Of a stretch of DNA of 64,000 nucleotides, positions 35,714 through 46,201 are shown in pieces. Each line of letters starts with the position of its first letter. Positions within the stretch are counted from its first letter, which is position 1. The notes under the pieces are model-generated. The model worked only from the letters and a program-made list of their open reading frames with translations, was not told where the DNA came from and did no database searches. Both the position numbers and the translations under genes were made by a program. The DNA lies in contig NC_088677.1 in NCBI RefSeq assembly GCF_950023065.1, positions 58,305,469 to 58,369,468 on the forward strand, read 5' to 3'. The stretch is from Planococcus citri (taxonomy: Eukaryota > Arthropoda > Insecta > Hemiptera > Pseudococcidae).

Positions 35714-38700
35714 TAGTAGGGGTACCATGTCGGTCTATCGTTTCAAAATCGCAAAAGAGTGAGACCGGAAAGATATACTTTTTTCGCGATATTTCCTCGA
35801 AAGGGGATCATTTCCCGACCCCGAAACCACCATTACATTTTTGAGATCGAATTGCAAAACCGATCCAGGGGTTCCCAAAGTTGTGAAAATTGAGCACCTT
35901 CGTTGTCATCTATTTTGGTCCATAAATCCTGACCAAAAGGGGGTAGGGGGGTGCTTGTGGTCTCAAATAACTCGTATTGGATCACTCTTGAAATATCTAT
36001 CCATGACCGTTCTCATTTAGTGATACCTCACATTTCAGTGGTTCCCAAAGTTGAACTTTTGTATTCCAAATTTTTAAAGTCTCGCATTCAAACGAATATT
36101 ATCAGTAAATAAATTTAGCAATCAAAAACTAGTCCAGATAAAAAGTTGCGAAATTTTACGACGATTTCAAAAATGTGTCATTTTTTTTCTTAGCATTGAT
36201 AGGGGCCGAGCTGAGGGGGTTGGAACGTCAAAAAACGTGATGTAACAATAGTCCAGTAACTTAAGCAAAAAAATGGGGGGTATCGTGAATCTGTAGGTGG
36301 CAAGCTGATTTTTGGTATACTGGTCCATTTTGATGGCCTGAAAACGAATCCGAGGAGTCCCTTGCGGTCCCGGGTGAGCTTTCCCCTAAATTGTGGATCT
36401 TAGCCCCCCAAAATCGGTCGCCATAATGTTGATGGTTAATATTGATTGTAATACCTTCAATCGTTCCAAAATGGTACGGGGGTGGTTTCCTTTGTTTTTC
36501 TGAGGTACAGAGCGGAACACAATGTCATCCCGCCCCCTCCTCCCCCTTCACTTATCAGTTATTTGCCTATATACGCACGTGAGATAAATTGAAATGCACT
36601 AAAAAATGTAAAATTGTCGAATGGAATGTTGATACGAGTTTCAAAAACCAGTTTTAGCGTATTGTGACCACTTCTCCCCCTTTGTGGATCTTAGCCCCCC
36701 CCCCAATCGGTTTTTGACCAATATATCGAAAAGTATTGAGTCCAGCTCAAAAATGGTTAGGACGAATGCGGCTCTACATCTAATTTCTCATCAGATGACC
36801 CATTGATCAATTTTCCAGTCCCTAGGGGGTTGGACCTACCCCTTCTGACCTCTCACCATTCAATTATTTGCCAATATACGTATATGAGGTGAATGAAATT
36901 TACTAAAAAAAATGAAAAAGTGACGAATGGAATTGTGCGAAAATGATCAAAAAGTGCGATTGGGCTGCAACGTCAGAAATTGTCTGTAGCTCAACTGAGT
37001 TTTTGAAAAATTTTGGGCTGAAAAATACCTTTTCGTATGTACAGATACCCATCACTTTGATACAAGTAACAGCAGAGATATGGGAGATACAGCATTGTGT
37101 TCTATGTTCAATCCTGAACCAAAATTGCAATTTTCCGAGAGTCAGTACCACTGTTTAGAAGCTCAGATTTTCAAAAATTGGTGTGAAATAAGCGCTGTGA
37201 ATGCTCAAAGAATTCATTGCTCGCTCCACCAACCTACTTCCAAAAGTACCATTCATTCTAACACACTTGAAACACGGGGATATCGCATAAGCATAGCGAA
37301 ACTTGGCATTTTGGTTCAGAATTAAACTAGGGACACAGGGACACGATGCTGCATCGCCTACCTCTCTCTCGTTACCCGTTTCCATTGTTCATTAATTGAA
37401 TTTACAATAAAATTTTGAAATTTTTTAATGCATCTAACTTATAAAATTACCTACTCTCAAATTTTTACTTTGCCTATTGGTGATTGAATTGGAAATTTCA
37501 TACACACAGACTTGAAAAGTATAGGAACGAGAAGGTACATATGGTATTCGATGATTTAGGTTCACTCCACTTCAGAAGTACGAAAAAGTTTTGAGGGCTT
37601 GTAAAACAAAAAGGGGGAGAAATGTTCACGATACGTTTAAAACTCGTATTAACTTTCCATTCGACATTTTTACATTTTTTTTAGTAAATTTCATTCACCT
37701 CATATACGTATATTGGCAAATAATTGAATGGTGAGAGGTCAGAAGGGGTAGGTCCAACCCCCTAGGGACTGGAAAATTGATCAATGGGTCATCTGATGAG
37801 AAATTAGATGTAGAGCCGCATTCGTCCTAACCATTTTTGAGCTGGACTCAATACTTTTCGATATATTGGTCAAAAACCGATTGGGGGGGGGGGCTAAGAT
37901 CCACAAAGGGGGAGAAGTGGTCACAATACGCTAAAACTGGTTTTTGAAACTCGTATCAACATTCCATTCGACAATTTTACATTTTTTAGTGCATTTCAAT
38001 TTATCTCACGTGCGTATATAGGCAAATAACTGATAAGTGAAGGGGGAGGAGGGGGCGGGATGACATTGTGTTCCGCTCTGTACCTCAGAAAAACAAAGGA
38101 AACCACCCCCGTACCATTTTGGAACGATTGAAGGTATTACAATCAATATTAACCATCAACATTATGGCGACCGATTTTGGGGGGCTAAGATCCACAATTT
38201 AGGGGAAAGCTCACCCGGGACCGCAAGGGACTCCTCGGATTCGTTTTCAGGCCATCAAAATGGACCAGTATACCAAAAATCAGCTTGCCACCTACAGATT
38301 CACGATACCCCCCATTTTTTTGCTTAAGTTACTGGACTATTGTTACATCACGTTTTTTGACGTTCCAACCCCCTCAGCTCGGCCCCTATCAATGCTAAGA
38401 AAAAAAATGACACATTTTTGAAATCGTCGTAAAATTTCGCAACTTTTTATCTGGACTAGTTTTTGATTGCTAAATTTATTTACTGATAATATTCGTTTGA
38501 ATGCGAGACTTTAAAAATTTGGAATACAAAAGTTCAACTTTGGGAACCACTGAAATGTGAGGTATCACTAAATGAGAACGGTCATGGATAGATATTTCAA
38601 GAGTGATCCAATACGAGTTATTTGAGACCACAAGCACCCCCCTACCCCCTTTTGGTCAGGATTTATGGACCAAAATAGATGACAACGAAGGTGCTCAATT

Positions 38701-38863
38701 TTCACAACTTTGGGAACCCCTGGATCGGTTTTGCAATTCGATCTCAAAAATGTAATGGTGGTTTCGGGGTCGGGAAATGATCCCCTTTCGAGGAAATATC
38801 GCGAAAAAAGTATATCTTTCCGGTCCCATTGTTTTGATAATTTTCACTTTGGTACCCCTACTA
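35714..38863. mobile_element. 3.15 kb foldback with near-identical 1.15 kb arms
   Basis: Bases 35763-36914 and 37673-38825 are reverse complements. Reading both arms fully, I found a single difference, one base in a C/G homopolymer (10 C at about 36695 versus 11 G). Outside the identical part both ends carry TAGTAGGGGTACCA (left from 35714; right ending 38863), with 23-36 unlike bases between, so the element probably ends there with TA at each border. Each arm holds two tandem units of about 290 bp marked by GTGGATCTTAGCCCCCC and TTTGCC-ATATACG-TGAG. A partial third unit reaches into the 758-base loop on the right (37605-37672). The loop has no recognisable gene. Arm identity implies recent origin, gene conversion, or an assembly effect. 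Confidence 0.9.
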
Positions 38864-39479
38864 AAACTGAGTTGAGAGTTTTTAAAAATGTTTATTTCAA
38901 GATGCATAAAAACAAGTTTATTTTTTGGTTTTTAAAATTCAGAGTTTGAATGATGTTTTTTTGAAGGAAGTTGATTTTGAAAAAGAAAATAGAACATGCC
39001 CAAGCGAGGGCAAAAGTCTTCGAAAATTTGTGAATCGAGAAGTAAAAAATAATTTTTTTCTTTCATCACAGGACCATACCCGAAATTTACAATTGATCGT
39101 TTTTTCAAAATTCCAGGGATTTTTAGTGAAATTACAAAATCCCCTGACTTTTCCTGGCTTTCCAGAAGAATGGACACCCTGATTAACAAAGTAAAATTTT
39201 TCACAGGAAAATTTGAAAAAAAAAAATGAAATTGCATGGAAGAAAAATTGTAAGGTACACAAAGTATTTTTCATTTTCAATCGAAATTATAAACAAAAAA
39301 CAATGCAAATGAACACATCATTGGATTTTTTAATTTTTGTCACTACCTTATTGATTAAATTCACTACTTTTTCACTGCTTTCACTACCCATTCTTAAAAT
39401 CACTAATTTTTCACTACCTGTTAGATATCCTGATTTATGAGATGATTTATTTGAGTGGAAGACCACTCAGAAACTTTTC
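38864..39479. other. AT-rich repeat DNA between foldback and outer arm
   Basis: Holds a CCAAGCGAGGGCAAAAGTCTTCG module (inverse of the GCTTTTGCCCTCGCTTCG type at about 59277) and the CCCTGACTTTTCC / TTCACTACTTTTTCAC modules shared with 35358-35610. Overlapping frames at 38925-39280 are repeat shadows. Confidence 0.4.
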
Positions 39480-40240
39480 ATCCCAAGGGGGCCCAAGGGG
39501 GGAGTAGACTGAAATTTTCTCAACTTTTTTCGCCATGATTTACTCAACTTTTTACCCCCGACTCCACCCCCCCCCCCCCCCCCCCCACCAAAAAAACAAT
39601 AAGCTTTTATACTTGACAAAAAATTTAAGCTGTTTTATTGCAAGTTTATGGTACTGAAATCAAAAATCAAAAATTCACCAATTTTTTTCGTGCTTTTTTT
39701 TTAGCCTTTTGACCTTTGAAAATCAAATTCAAAAGGAGAACAGAACATTTTCGATTTTGCTCGAGTGATGTGAGGGGAAAAGCTAAGAAAAATTGATAAT
39801 TCGAAACGTAAAACAACATCATTCTTTAGGGTGTCCAACAAAATCTGAAAATTGAAAAGAGATAGGTACTGCCTTGGAAGGACCCTATGAAAGGACATTT
39901 TTGAAATTGAAAATGTACTGATAAATACCCCCACGTATTATTTTCACAAAATTGCCAAAAAAAAAAAAACGCTTCAAAAATTTAAAATTTTTAAAAGAAA
40001 CAAAAAAGTTGAAAAGAAGGACCCATAGACAAAAAGATAAACTTTTCCTGACCTTCTGGATCGGAAGGATTTTTAGACACCCTGTTCTTGAATTTTTGAT
40101 GATGCAAAAAATTGGTTTCTATCGCTTTAGCACTTTCAGTTTTTAGGAAACTTGAATATTTTTAAAAACATGGATAGAACACGAGCAAGGCGAGGGCCAA
40201 TTCTCTCGAAAATTCACAATTCTCCTCAGAACATGATTTT
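39480..40240 (-). repeat. Right arm of an old inverted repeat (partner 31655-32640)
   Basis: Reverse complement of the modules at 31655-32640: TCTCAACTTTTTTCGCC with TACTCAACTTTTTACCCC and a C20 run (39567-39586), then AAATCAAATTCAAAAGG, CATTTTCGATTTTGCTCGAG, AAATTGATAATTCGAAACGT, TTTTTGATGATGCAAAAAAT, TCGCTTTAGCACTTTCAGTT and GAGGGCCAATTCTCTCGAA. With the left arm it brackets about 6.8 kb, including the young foldback. Confidence 0.65.
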
Positions 40241-42895
40241 TATATATTTTTTTAAAAAACTGAAAAACGATCAATTTTGGAATAAATTAGAAATTATTGT
40301 TTCCGGATTTTCGGCGTAAACTAGGACATTTTTTGATATTTCAGTAGATATGCATTGGGAAAAAAATTGGGGGGGGGAGGCGAGGGGGATTTCAAGTAAA
40401 ACAACTTTATTTTTGATGTGAGAAGTCAATTTTTCCACTCTTTAACTTCGGAGAAAAATTAAAACAAAAATGATCAGACAGAGCGAAAACTTTTGAAAAT
40501 TTATAATTCAAGTGGTAATTTTTTCATTTTCCTTGCTTACACAATTTCTTATTAACTTTCCCAAATTTTCCAAATTTTTCCAACTCATCGAATCCTAACT
40601 TTTCGCCTAAATTATTTTGTCTAGGGATAAAACACCCCCCCCCACCTCCTCCGTTGGGCACTCTTCTGTTTACAGGAGGCTGAGCTGAAAGTTCTCAAAT
40701 TAGGTTAATTTTAGAAATAAAAAAAGAAACGTGATTTTTTTTGCCATTTTTGGATTCTGCGACTTGTGCAGAAGCAGAACCCATGGTAGTCACTTCCGCC
40801 CCTTCAGAAATACAGATTTTCAAAATTTTTAAGAATTCAGCGTTCTTTATCCCGGACTATTCCAACCAAGAAATGAGTAATAAAAACATGAAAAAAAAAC
40901 AGTGCCAAAAAAAATTGACGCACCTTAAAATCCTTATCAGTATGAACCGTAAGACGCTTTAAATGATTAAAAAATGATAAACACATTTTTTTCTTGCACA
41001 AAAATCTGATTAGTAACATTTTTTACACGAAATTTCAGATAAATTCAAGATTCCATTAAACACCATCCAAAAAAGCAGCTGCCAGTGCCACACAGCGATA
41101 GTCATCTAACGATGGTACACGAAAAGCATTTGCGCAACTGGATATGACTTTTCGAAATGATTCACCGCGTGCAGGCTGACATAAGCTTATCAATTTCATG
41201 ACTGATATAAACCTCATGGTATTTTTTTGTTAATTAACAACATAAGATTATATGTACGTAGTACGTACAGTAAGTATATTGTAAGATAGCCGAAGAAAAC
41301 TTTATCACTTGTCTGAAAACATTGTGGTTTATCATAGATAAAAATTTGAAACTTCCTATGAATCAGGTATCAGTGTATCGCGCCACTTCGAGTAAATATT
41401 TTTCGTGAATTAATTCGAAGACCGGGAGATAAAATGGAAATTTTTCCAAGAGAAGATAATTTTTCTTGCTAAGCTATTTTTGACGTTATGAATCACACCT
41501 CATCAATGTAGCCTATACGTAATCACACAGTTGATAGATTAAGAAGAAATTCTACTTGTTGTTACCCGTCAACAAGCTTATCACGTGTGTATACAATACA
41601 TAGAAAGTGTGTAAGTAAGTATGTAAAGTAAAGATGCACTAAGCAGAGATGATGTTTAGATTTTGGTAAATAAATGTGAACGCTGATTTTTGTTATTTTT
41701 TTCTCTCATTTTCGATGTTTATTGTGAAGGTAAGTATAGGTATACTATGATTCATCCAAAGTCAACAAAATGAATTGTTCATTAATTCATTATTTAGCCC
41801 ATACTGAAAATTAAGAACGACTAATTATTTCTCGGTAATAACAATTATGCAGAAGTACGTACAGGGGGTTTCCACTTGATTAACTGATGAGAGAACAAAG
41901 TTTAAAATGATGAAAGATTTTTAAATCACTGAACTAACCTAGGTAGTATGTATGTACTTAATTCAATGCCTCTAGCTCCTTCAATTTCGAAGATGGAACA
42001 TTTTTTCAAAATTATATTTTTCGCTTCTTTCAAAAAGTTACACAACCTTCCAAATCAACAAATTTCAAGAATCAAAAATTTTGAGGAACTTGACAAAAAA
42101 AACTATTTTTCAAAAATTTAATTGCTTATAATTCCATTAATTTTGGAATTGAGATAGGTATTTCAGATAAAAACTTTCATGATCTCAAAAAATTACATTA
42201 GAAATTGTACGTAGTTGGAAATTTTAAATTTTGAAAATTCAGGTATCACGCCCTTTCAATCTCCATCAGAATATGCACAAAATACTGTAGGTATATGATG
42301 CAGACTACTCTTCCGAGTAGGTACTTAATGTAGAAAAAGTAGGTACCGTTTAGATCGGCGAGGAGCACTTACGAGTTCGTGAGCCTTCCTTTAAAATTGA
42401 ATTGAATTGAAAATTTCAGAAAACTCGACTTTGACCCGAGTTAAAATGTTGAATTAAAAAAAATCTTTCCACAAACTGAAAAACTCATAACATTGTCATA
42501 ATATTCAGACAATGAAACCGAAGTGGAGAAGAGAAGAAAACGTAAAGCTCAGAATTGAAAGAAATTAAGGTACCTACACCTGTCGACAAATTCTCAAAAT
42601 TTTTAGAATTTCTGTTGGTGCTTCGAACACACTGTTGCTCAGATTATGCCCCTTCTCTGTTCCATACTCCTACTCCACTACCCCCTTCCCCTCCTGTTTC
42701 GACTTCCATCATTTTCAATGTTTGAGAAAGTTTTTTAAGATATCAAATTTTTCGAAAGGGTGAGAAAGGGAGACAAGAAAGTCAACATTTTTTTTAGATC
42801 AGCACATTTCATCATGTACGTATTGGGGGGGGGGGGGGGTGGCAGGGCGGGGAGGGGTTCGCTGCCGAATTTTCTTCGATCAAAAATATTTTAGG
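40241..42895. other. Non-coding, no gene seen
   Basis: 40241-41000 is AT-rich with G/C runs. 41040-41900 is a low-copy island with TACGTAGTACGTA-type palindromic words near 41255. 41950-42890 returns to AT-rich repeats, ending in a long G run near 42826-42839. The small frame at 40741-40962 has no motif. Confidence 0.35.
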
Positions 42896-42899
42896 TCTA

Positions 42900-43225
42900 T
42901 TTTTTTTAATTTTCAAAGAGAACCATTTTACTCTTCGAAAAAACTTTAAAATCTCAGAATTTGACCCAAAAAAGCTCAATCATGAATGTTACAGGAAAAA
43001 TCAAATGAAAAATATCGAGCACTTGCTAGTGTGTTTCAAATGTAAATTATTCGATTTATTTCAAAAAATATGCATAAACGCCTTTTTTAGGGGTGCCTAA
43101 AGTTGGGGAACTCAAAAAGGGTTCAAAATTACGAATACATCGCAGAGCTTAATTGAACTTTTTCGTCTAGATAATTGAATATATACCTCAAAACGTTACG
43201 TTTGGCGCAAAGCTTTTCAACTTTG
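42900..43225 (-). repeat. Dispersed repeat, inverted partner of 24155-24510
   Basis: TTTTACTCTTCGAAAAAACT, AATCTCAGAATTTGACCCAA, ACTTGCTAGTGTGTTTCAAA, TAGGGGTGCCTAAAGTTGGG and AACGTTACGTTTGGCGCAAA match the reverse complement of 24155-24510 in order, with scattered changes. Confidence 0.75.
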
Positions 43226-45500
43226 ACAACGATTGTTTTACATCCCCCCTCTCCTTCACTTTCTCATTCAACTTTGCTCAGAACCAACAGCTCTTGAATT
43301 TTGAACGATGTTAAATTGCTTACTTACGTATGAACTTCATTTCAATCGAAAACTTCTGTTCAAACAACTTATTGTACCTAATATTATACAAAATTAAATC
43401 TTGACAGTTTCCCGATAGGTACCTAGTACCTACCCATTAATCCAGCTGAAAAATTAACTGGACAAACCCATAGGTTTTTCACATAAAATGGGAAAGGTAG
43501 GTTACAAAGGCATATACCTATATTTAATTTTTGATATCTATTTGACGCCATAGCCCAAAATGAACTCTAAAGGGGAGGGGGAAAATTGAAATTTTCAAAA
43601 AATCAATACAGGTATCAAGATCTGGATTTTCAAGGGCGCAGAATTCATTTTTGAAGACTATTCTGATTCTAAAATTGAAATCAAGCGTCCTCAAAAATCT
43701 ACATGCTTGAAGCCGAACATTGGGGGGGGGGGATTGCATAACTGCTAAAGAACTGTTTTCATGTCCGGCTAAATTTTTCATCTAGATCACTGTGGGACGT
43801 CTCCAGCAATATTATAGGTACATTATGAATAACCTCCTGGCGCAGTTATGCTACAAACATATACGAGATAACTTGTCAACAATTTTGTGTAGAATTTAAA
43901 TCATTATGGTGCTTTTATTTTTTTACTTACCCATCTTAAAGTATTCATCATTAAGTTGCGAAGAACGTAGGATTTTTTTCAGAAAATTCTTCCAGTATAA
44001 TTTTATCTGAAAAAATGACCAAAAAAATATTTACACGAATTAGGTAATCTGTTTTAAAAACGACATCACATACAAATATTTAATAATCAATTCAGTAAGT
44101 AAATATGTATTTGCATGAGCAGATATAATGCGTTATCATTATTCATTCATCAGCGTCTTTACGTAAACCACACACATAATGCAAGTTTAGGTACACTATA
44201 AGTTACCTACCTAATACATATTTCAACCCAAGTGCATAATTTAATTTTCAGGTATACGTACACGAGCACAGTATTGCCCCTTCACAGTTTTTAGTCTGTA
44301 TACTCTGCACCACCTAAATATATAGGTAAAGAATGCTTGGTTCGGAATAATATGTATAACCAGGGGCACGATATCACCTCTAATTGATAATTTATATAAT
44401 CGAAAAATTATTCATATCATTTTTCGCCCTTGGTACGTATAACCCCCTTCACCCTCTAAAAAAAAATTACAATGAAAAAAATGACTCTAATATACCTTGT
44501 AACGTATATGTAATTATCACTCATTAAATTTCAAGCACCCATTCAAAAAAAAATCAGCGTAAAGCATTCGACAAAAAAATGCACCTAGCGTTAAAAATAA
44601 TCATACCATTGTAGATAGGTAGGTACCTTAACAACCTAGATTCAGTAGTCTACAGCTCAGCATTTGAATTTTGAATTTTAACAATAGCGAATAAATTGAT
44701 TATGGAAAAATATGCGCATTGGAAGGGTTTGCAAAAGAAAAAGATCATAGTGAATTAGCATAAAACGAGTAAAAAGGTGCATGATACATACAAGATGTAT
44801 TTATTAGATACTGGGTAGGTCTATAGGTAGTACATAAGTCTGCAATGCATCTACATGTGCAATCCAGTGCAGAAAATTTTACTTTCATAACATTGTTAAA
44901 AGATCTATATGATTCCATGATTCCCCCTCCCCCCCCCCCCCGTATACCTACCTTCAATATTCGACAAAAAAATAAAATAAAAAAAGAGAACTGGGTTAAA
45001 AAGTGAAATTATCCGTTGCATTGTTGCAGTCAAATTTACAATCTAATGAGGGGAATTTTTGCCTCCATGACCATAACTCATAACACAATAAAAAAATATC
45101 ATAGGATTTCCCAAACCTGCAACAACTTGCAAAAAAAAAAAAAAAAACAGCATCTAGTCTCACTAACACTTTCTTCAAAAAAGAAAATTGAAAAAACTTA
45201 GCATTTGAAGAACTCCTACTAAATACTGTATAGCACTTCCCATACCCCTCAATCCAATCACAATAATAGAACTTCATAAAATTCCCTCTCAAACCTTCAA
45301 CACCTCAATCACAATCCAGTGAGAAAAAAAACCTACAAATAAATAAAAAACGGTAAAGTTATATGTACTTCGATAAGTAAAAGGTAAAAAACACGTACAG
45401 AACCGTTTCTAGACATTTAGCGTGTTTGCGTGCCACAATTAACAACACCTGTTGAACTCTCTTCGCCTCCCAATACCTCCTGATAACTCCACCTCCTTGA
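43226..45500. other. Non-coding upstream DNA of the Snail-family gene
   Basis: 43226-43800 is repeat-like, with a G run near 43722. 43800-45500 is AT-rich but lower copy, with many TAGGTAC/GTACCTA words, a C-rich stretch at about 44925-44941 and A17 near 45131. A CACCTG E-box lies at 45446-45451. No coding exon is supported. Confidence 0.4.
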
Positions 45501-45539
45501 AAATACCGTAAATATAGTAGCATCCCTTTGGCGGTAGCC

Positions 45540-45803
45540 GCTATTAGGATTGGTGCTTGGAGACGCGTTGCTATTGGTTGTTCAGCACGTGCTACGTTTC
45601 TTCACCTGCTAAACGCGTTTTCAAGGCAGATGTACACCGTAATGTACAATACTGGAACCTCTATACCTAGGTGGGGAGATTTACTCACTATACCTACTGT
45701 ACGCAATGCACCAAATACCAACCAGAAGCTAAGCCAGACGCTAGACAGTGTTTAGTGTTTAGTCTTAAAACCTGTAGCATGTTGTGATGTTGTTCGTCAG
45801 TCG
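45540..45803 (+). promoter_or_regulatory. Candidate promoter of the Snail-family gene
   Basis: This is a locally GC-richer block just upstream of the gene. It has two ATTGG (inverted CCAAT) boxes at 45549-45553 and 45573-45577, a CACGTG E-box at 45586-45591 and a Snail-type CACCTG E-box at 45603-45608. A TATA-like TTAAAA lies at 45765-45770, and an arthropod-style initiator TCAGT at 45797-45801. TTAAAA ends 29 bases before the initiator A (45799), a normal spacing. A second CACCTG lies further up at 45446. The factors are known to bind such motifs, but the start site is inferred and no transcript evidence is available. The open frame at 45528-45755 is probably incidental. Confidence 0.45.
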
Positions 45804-46101
45804 ACTGTTGTTCTGTTAATGTTCTCTACTCTGTTGTCGTCAATTCGAGTTTTTATATTTTTCCAAGTTTCATTCGAGTGTACTTAGTTACTTCGTGAGA
45901 ACTACAATATTGTGAATTGTTATTTTTTTCATCACATGTTTTTCGAATATTTTTTTTAAAAACGAATTTTATCCGCTGATCACAATTTTCTTTTTCATGT
46001 GTTTCGTTTATTTTAAAAACTATTTTTTCGTTTCAACGTTTTGAATAATTTTTTTTATGGTTAATTCAATTATGCGTATAAGTGGTGAAGAAACTGTGAC
46101 C
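45804..46101 (+). other. Inferred 5' UTR with upstream ATGs
   Basis: Between the inferred initiator and the SNAG ATG lie three short upstream ORFs: 45819-45887 (22 codons plus stop), 45936-45959 (7 codons plus stop) and 45997-46044 (15 codons plus stop). Two in-frame upstream ATGs follow (46057 and 46072). The in-frame stop at 46042-46044 limits any N-terminal extension to 15 residues. If this is the leader, translation may be damped by the upstream ORFs. Confidence 0.4.
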
Positions 46102-46201
46102 ATGTCGAGGTCTTTTTTAATGAAGAAATATAATTATAGTCATTGCCCTTTGAAGAAGAGGCCGATTCAATACATCAAAGAAGAATTAATCGATGATAAA
46201 G
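46102..46201 (+). CDS. sna/esg: Snail-family transcription factor, coding exon 1 (SNAG-like N-terminus)
   Basis: Exon 1 encodes 33 residues plus the first base of codon 34. It begins MSRSFLMKK, close to the SNAG repressor motif (MPRSFLVKK in vertebrate Snail and GFI1), and continues NYSHCPLKKRPI. That last segment matches the conserved N-terminal CPLKKRP block of insect Snail and Escargot. The exon ends AAAG before a good donor (GTAAAT at 46202); phase 1 joins to AT at 49857 to make Asp. I chose the ATG at 46102 because SNAG works only at the extreme N-terminus and its context (GTGACC-ATG) is better than that of 46057. In-frame ATGs at 46057 and 46072 would add 15 or 10 residues. SNAG proteins are known to recruit LSD1-type corepressors; that role is inferred here from the family. 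Confidence 0.88.

Noticed and set aside
36943..37385. Short ORFs in the loop of the large foldback as a possible transposase
   Set aside because: Only 70-80 codons, overlapping on both strands, no DDE-type or other motif.
45528..45755. 75-codon ORF upstream of the Snail-family gene
   Set aside because: It overlaps the candidate promoter elements, ends before the inferred start site and has no recognisable motif.
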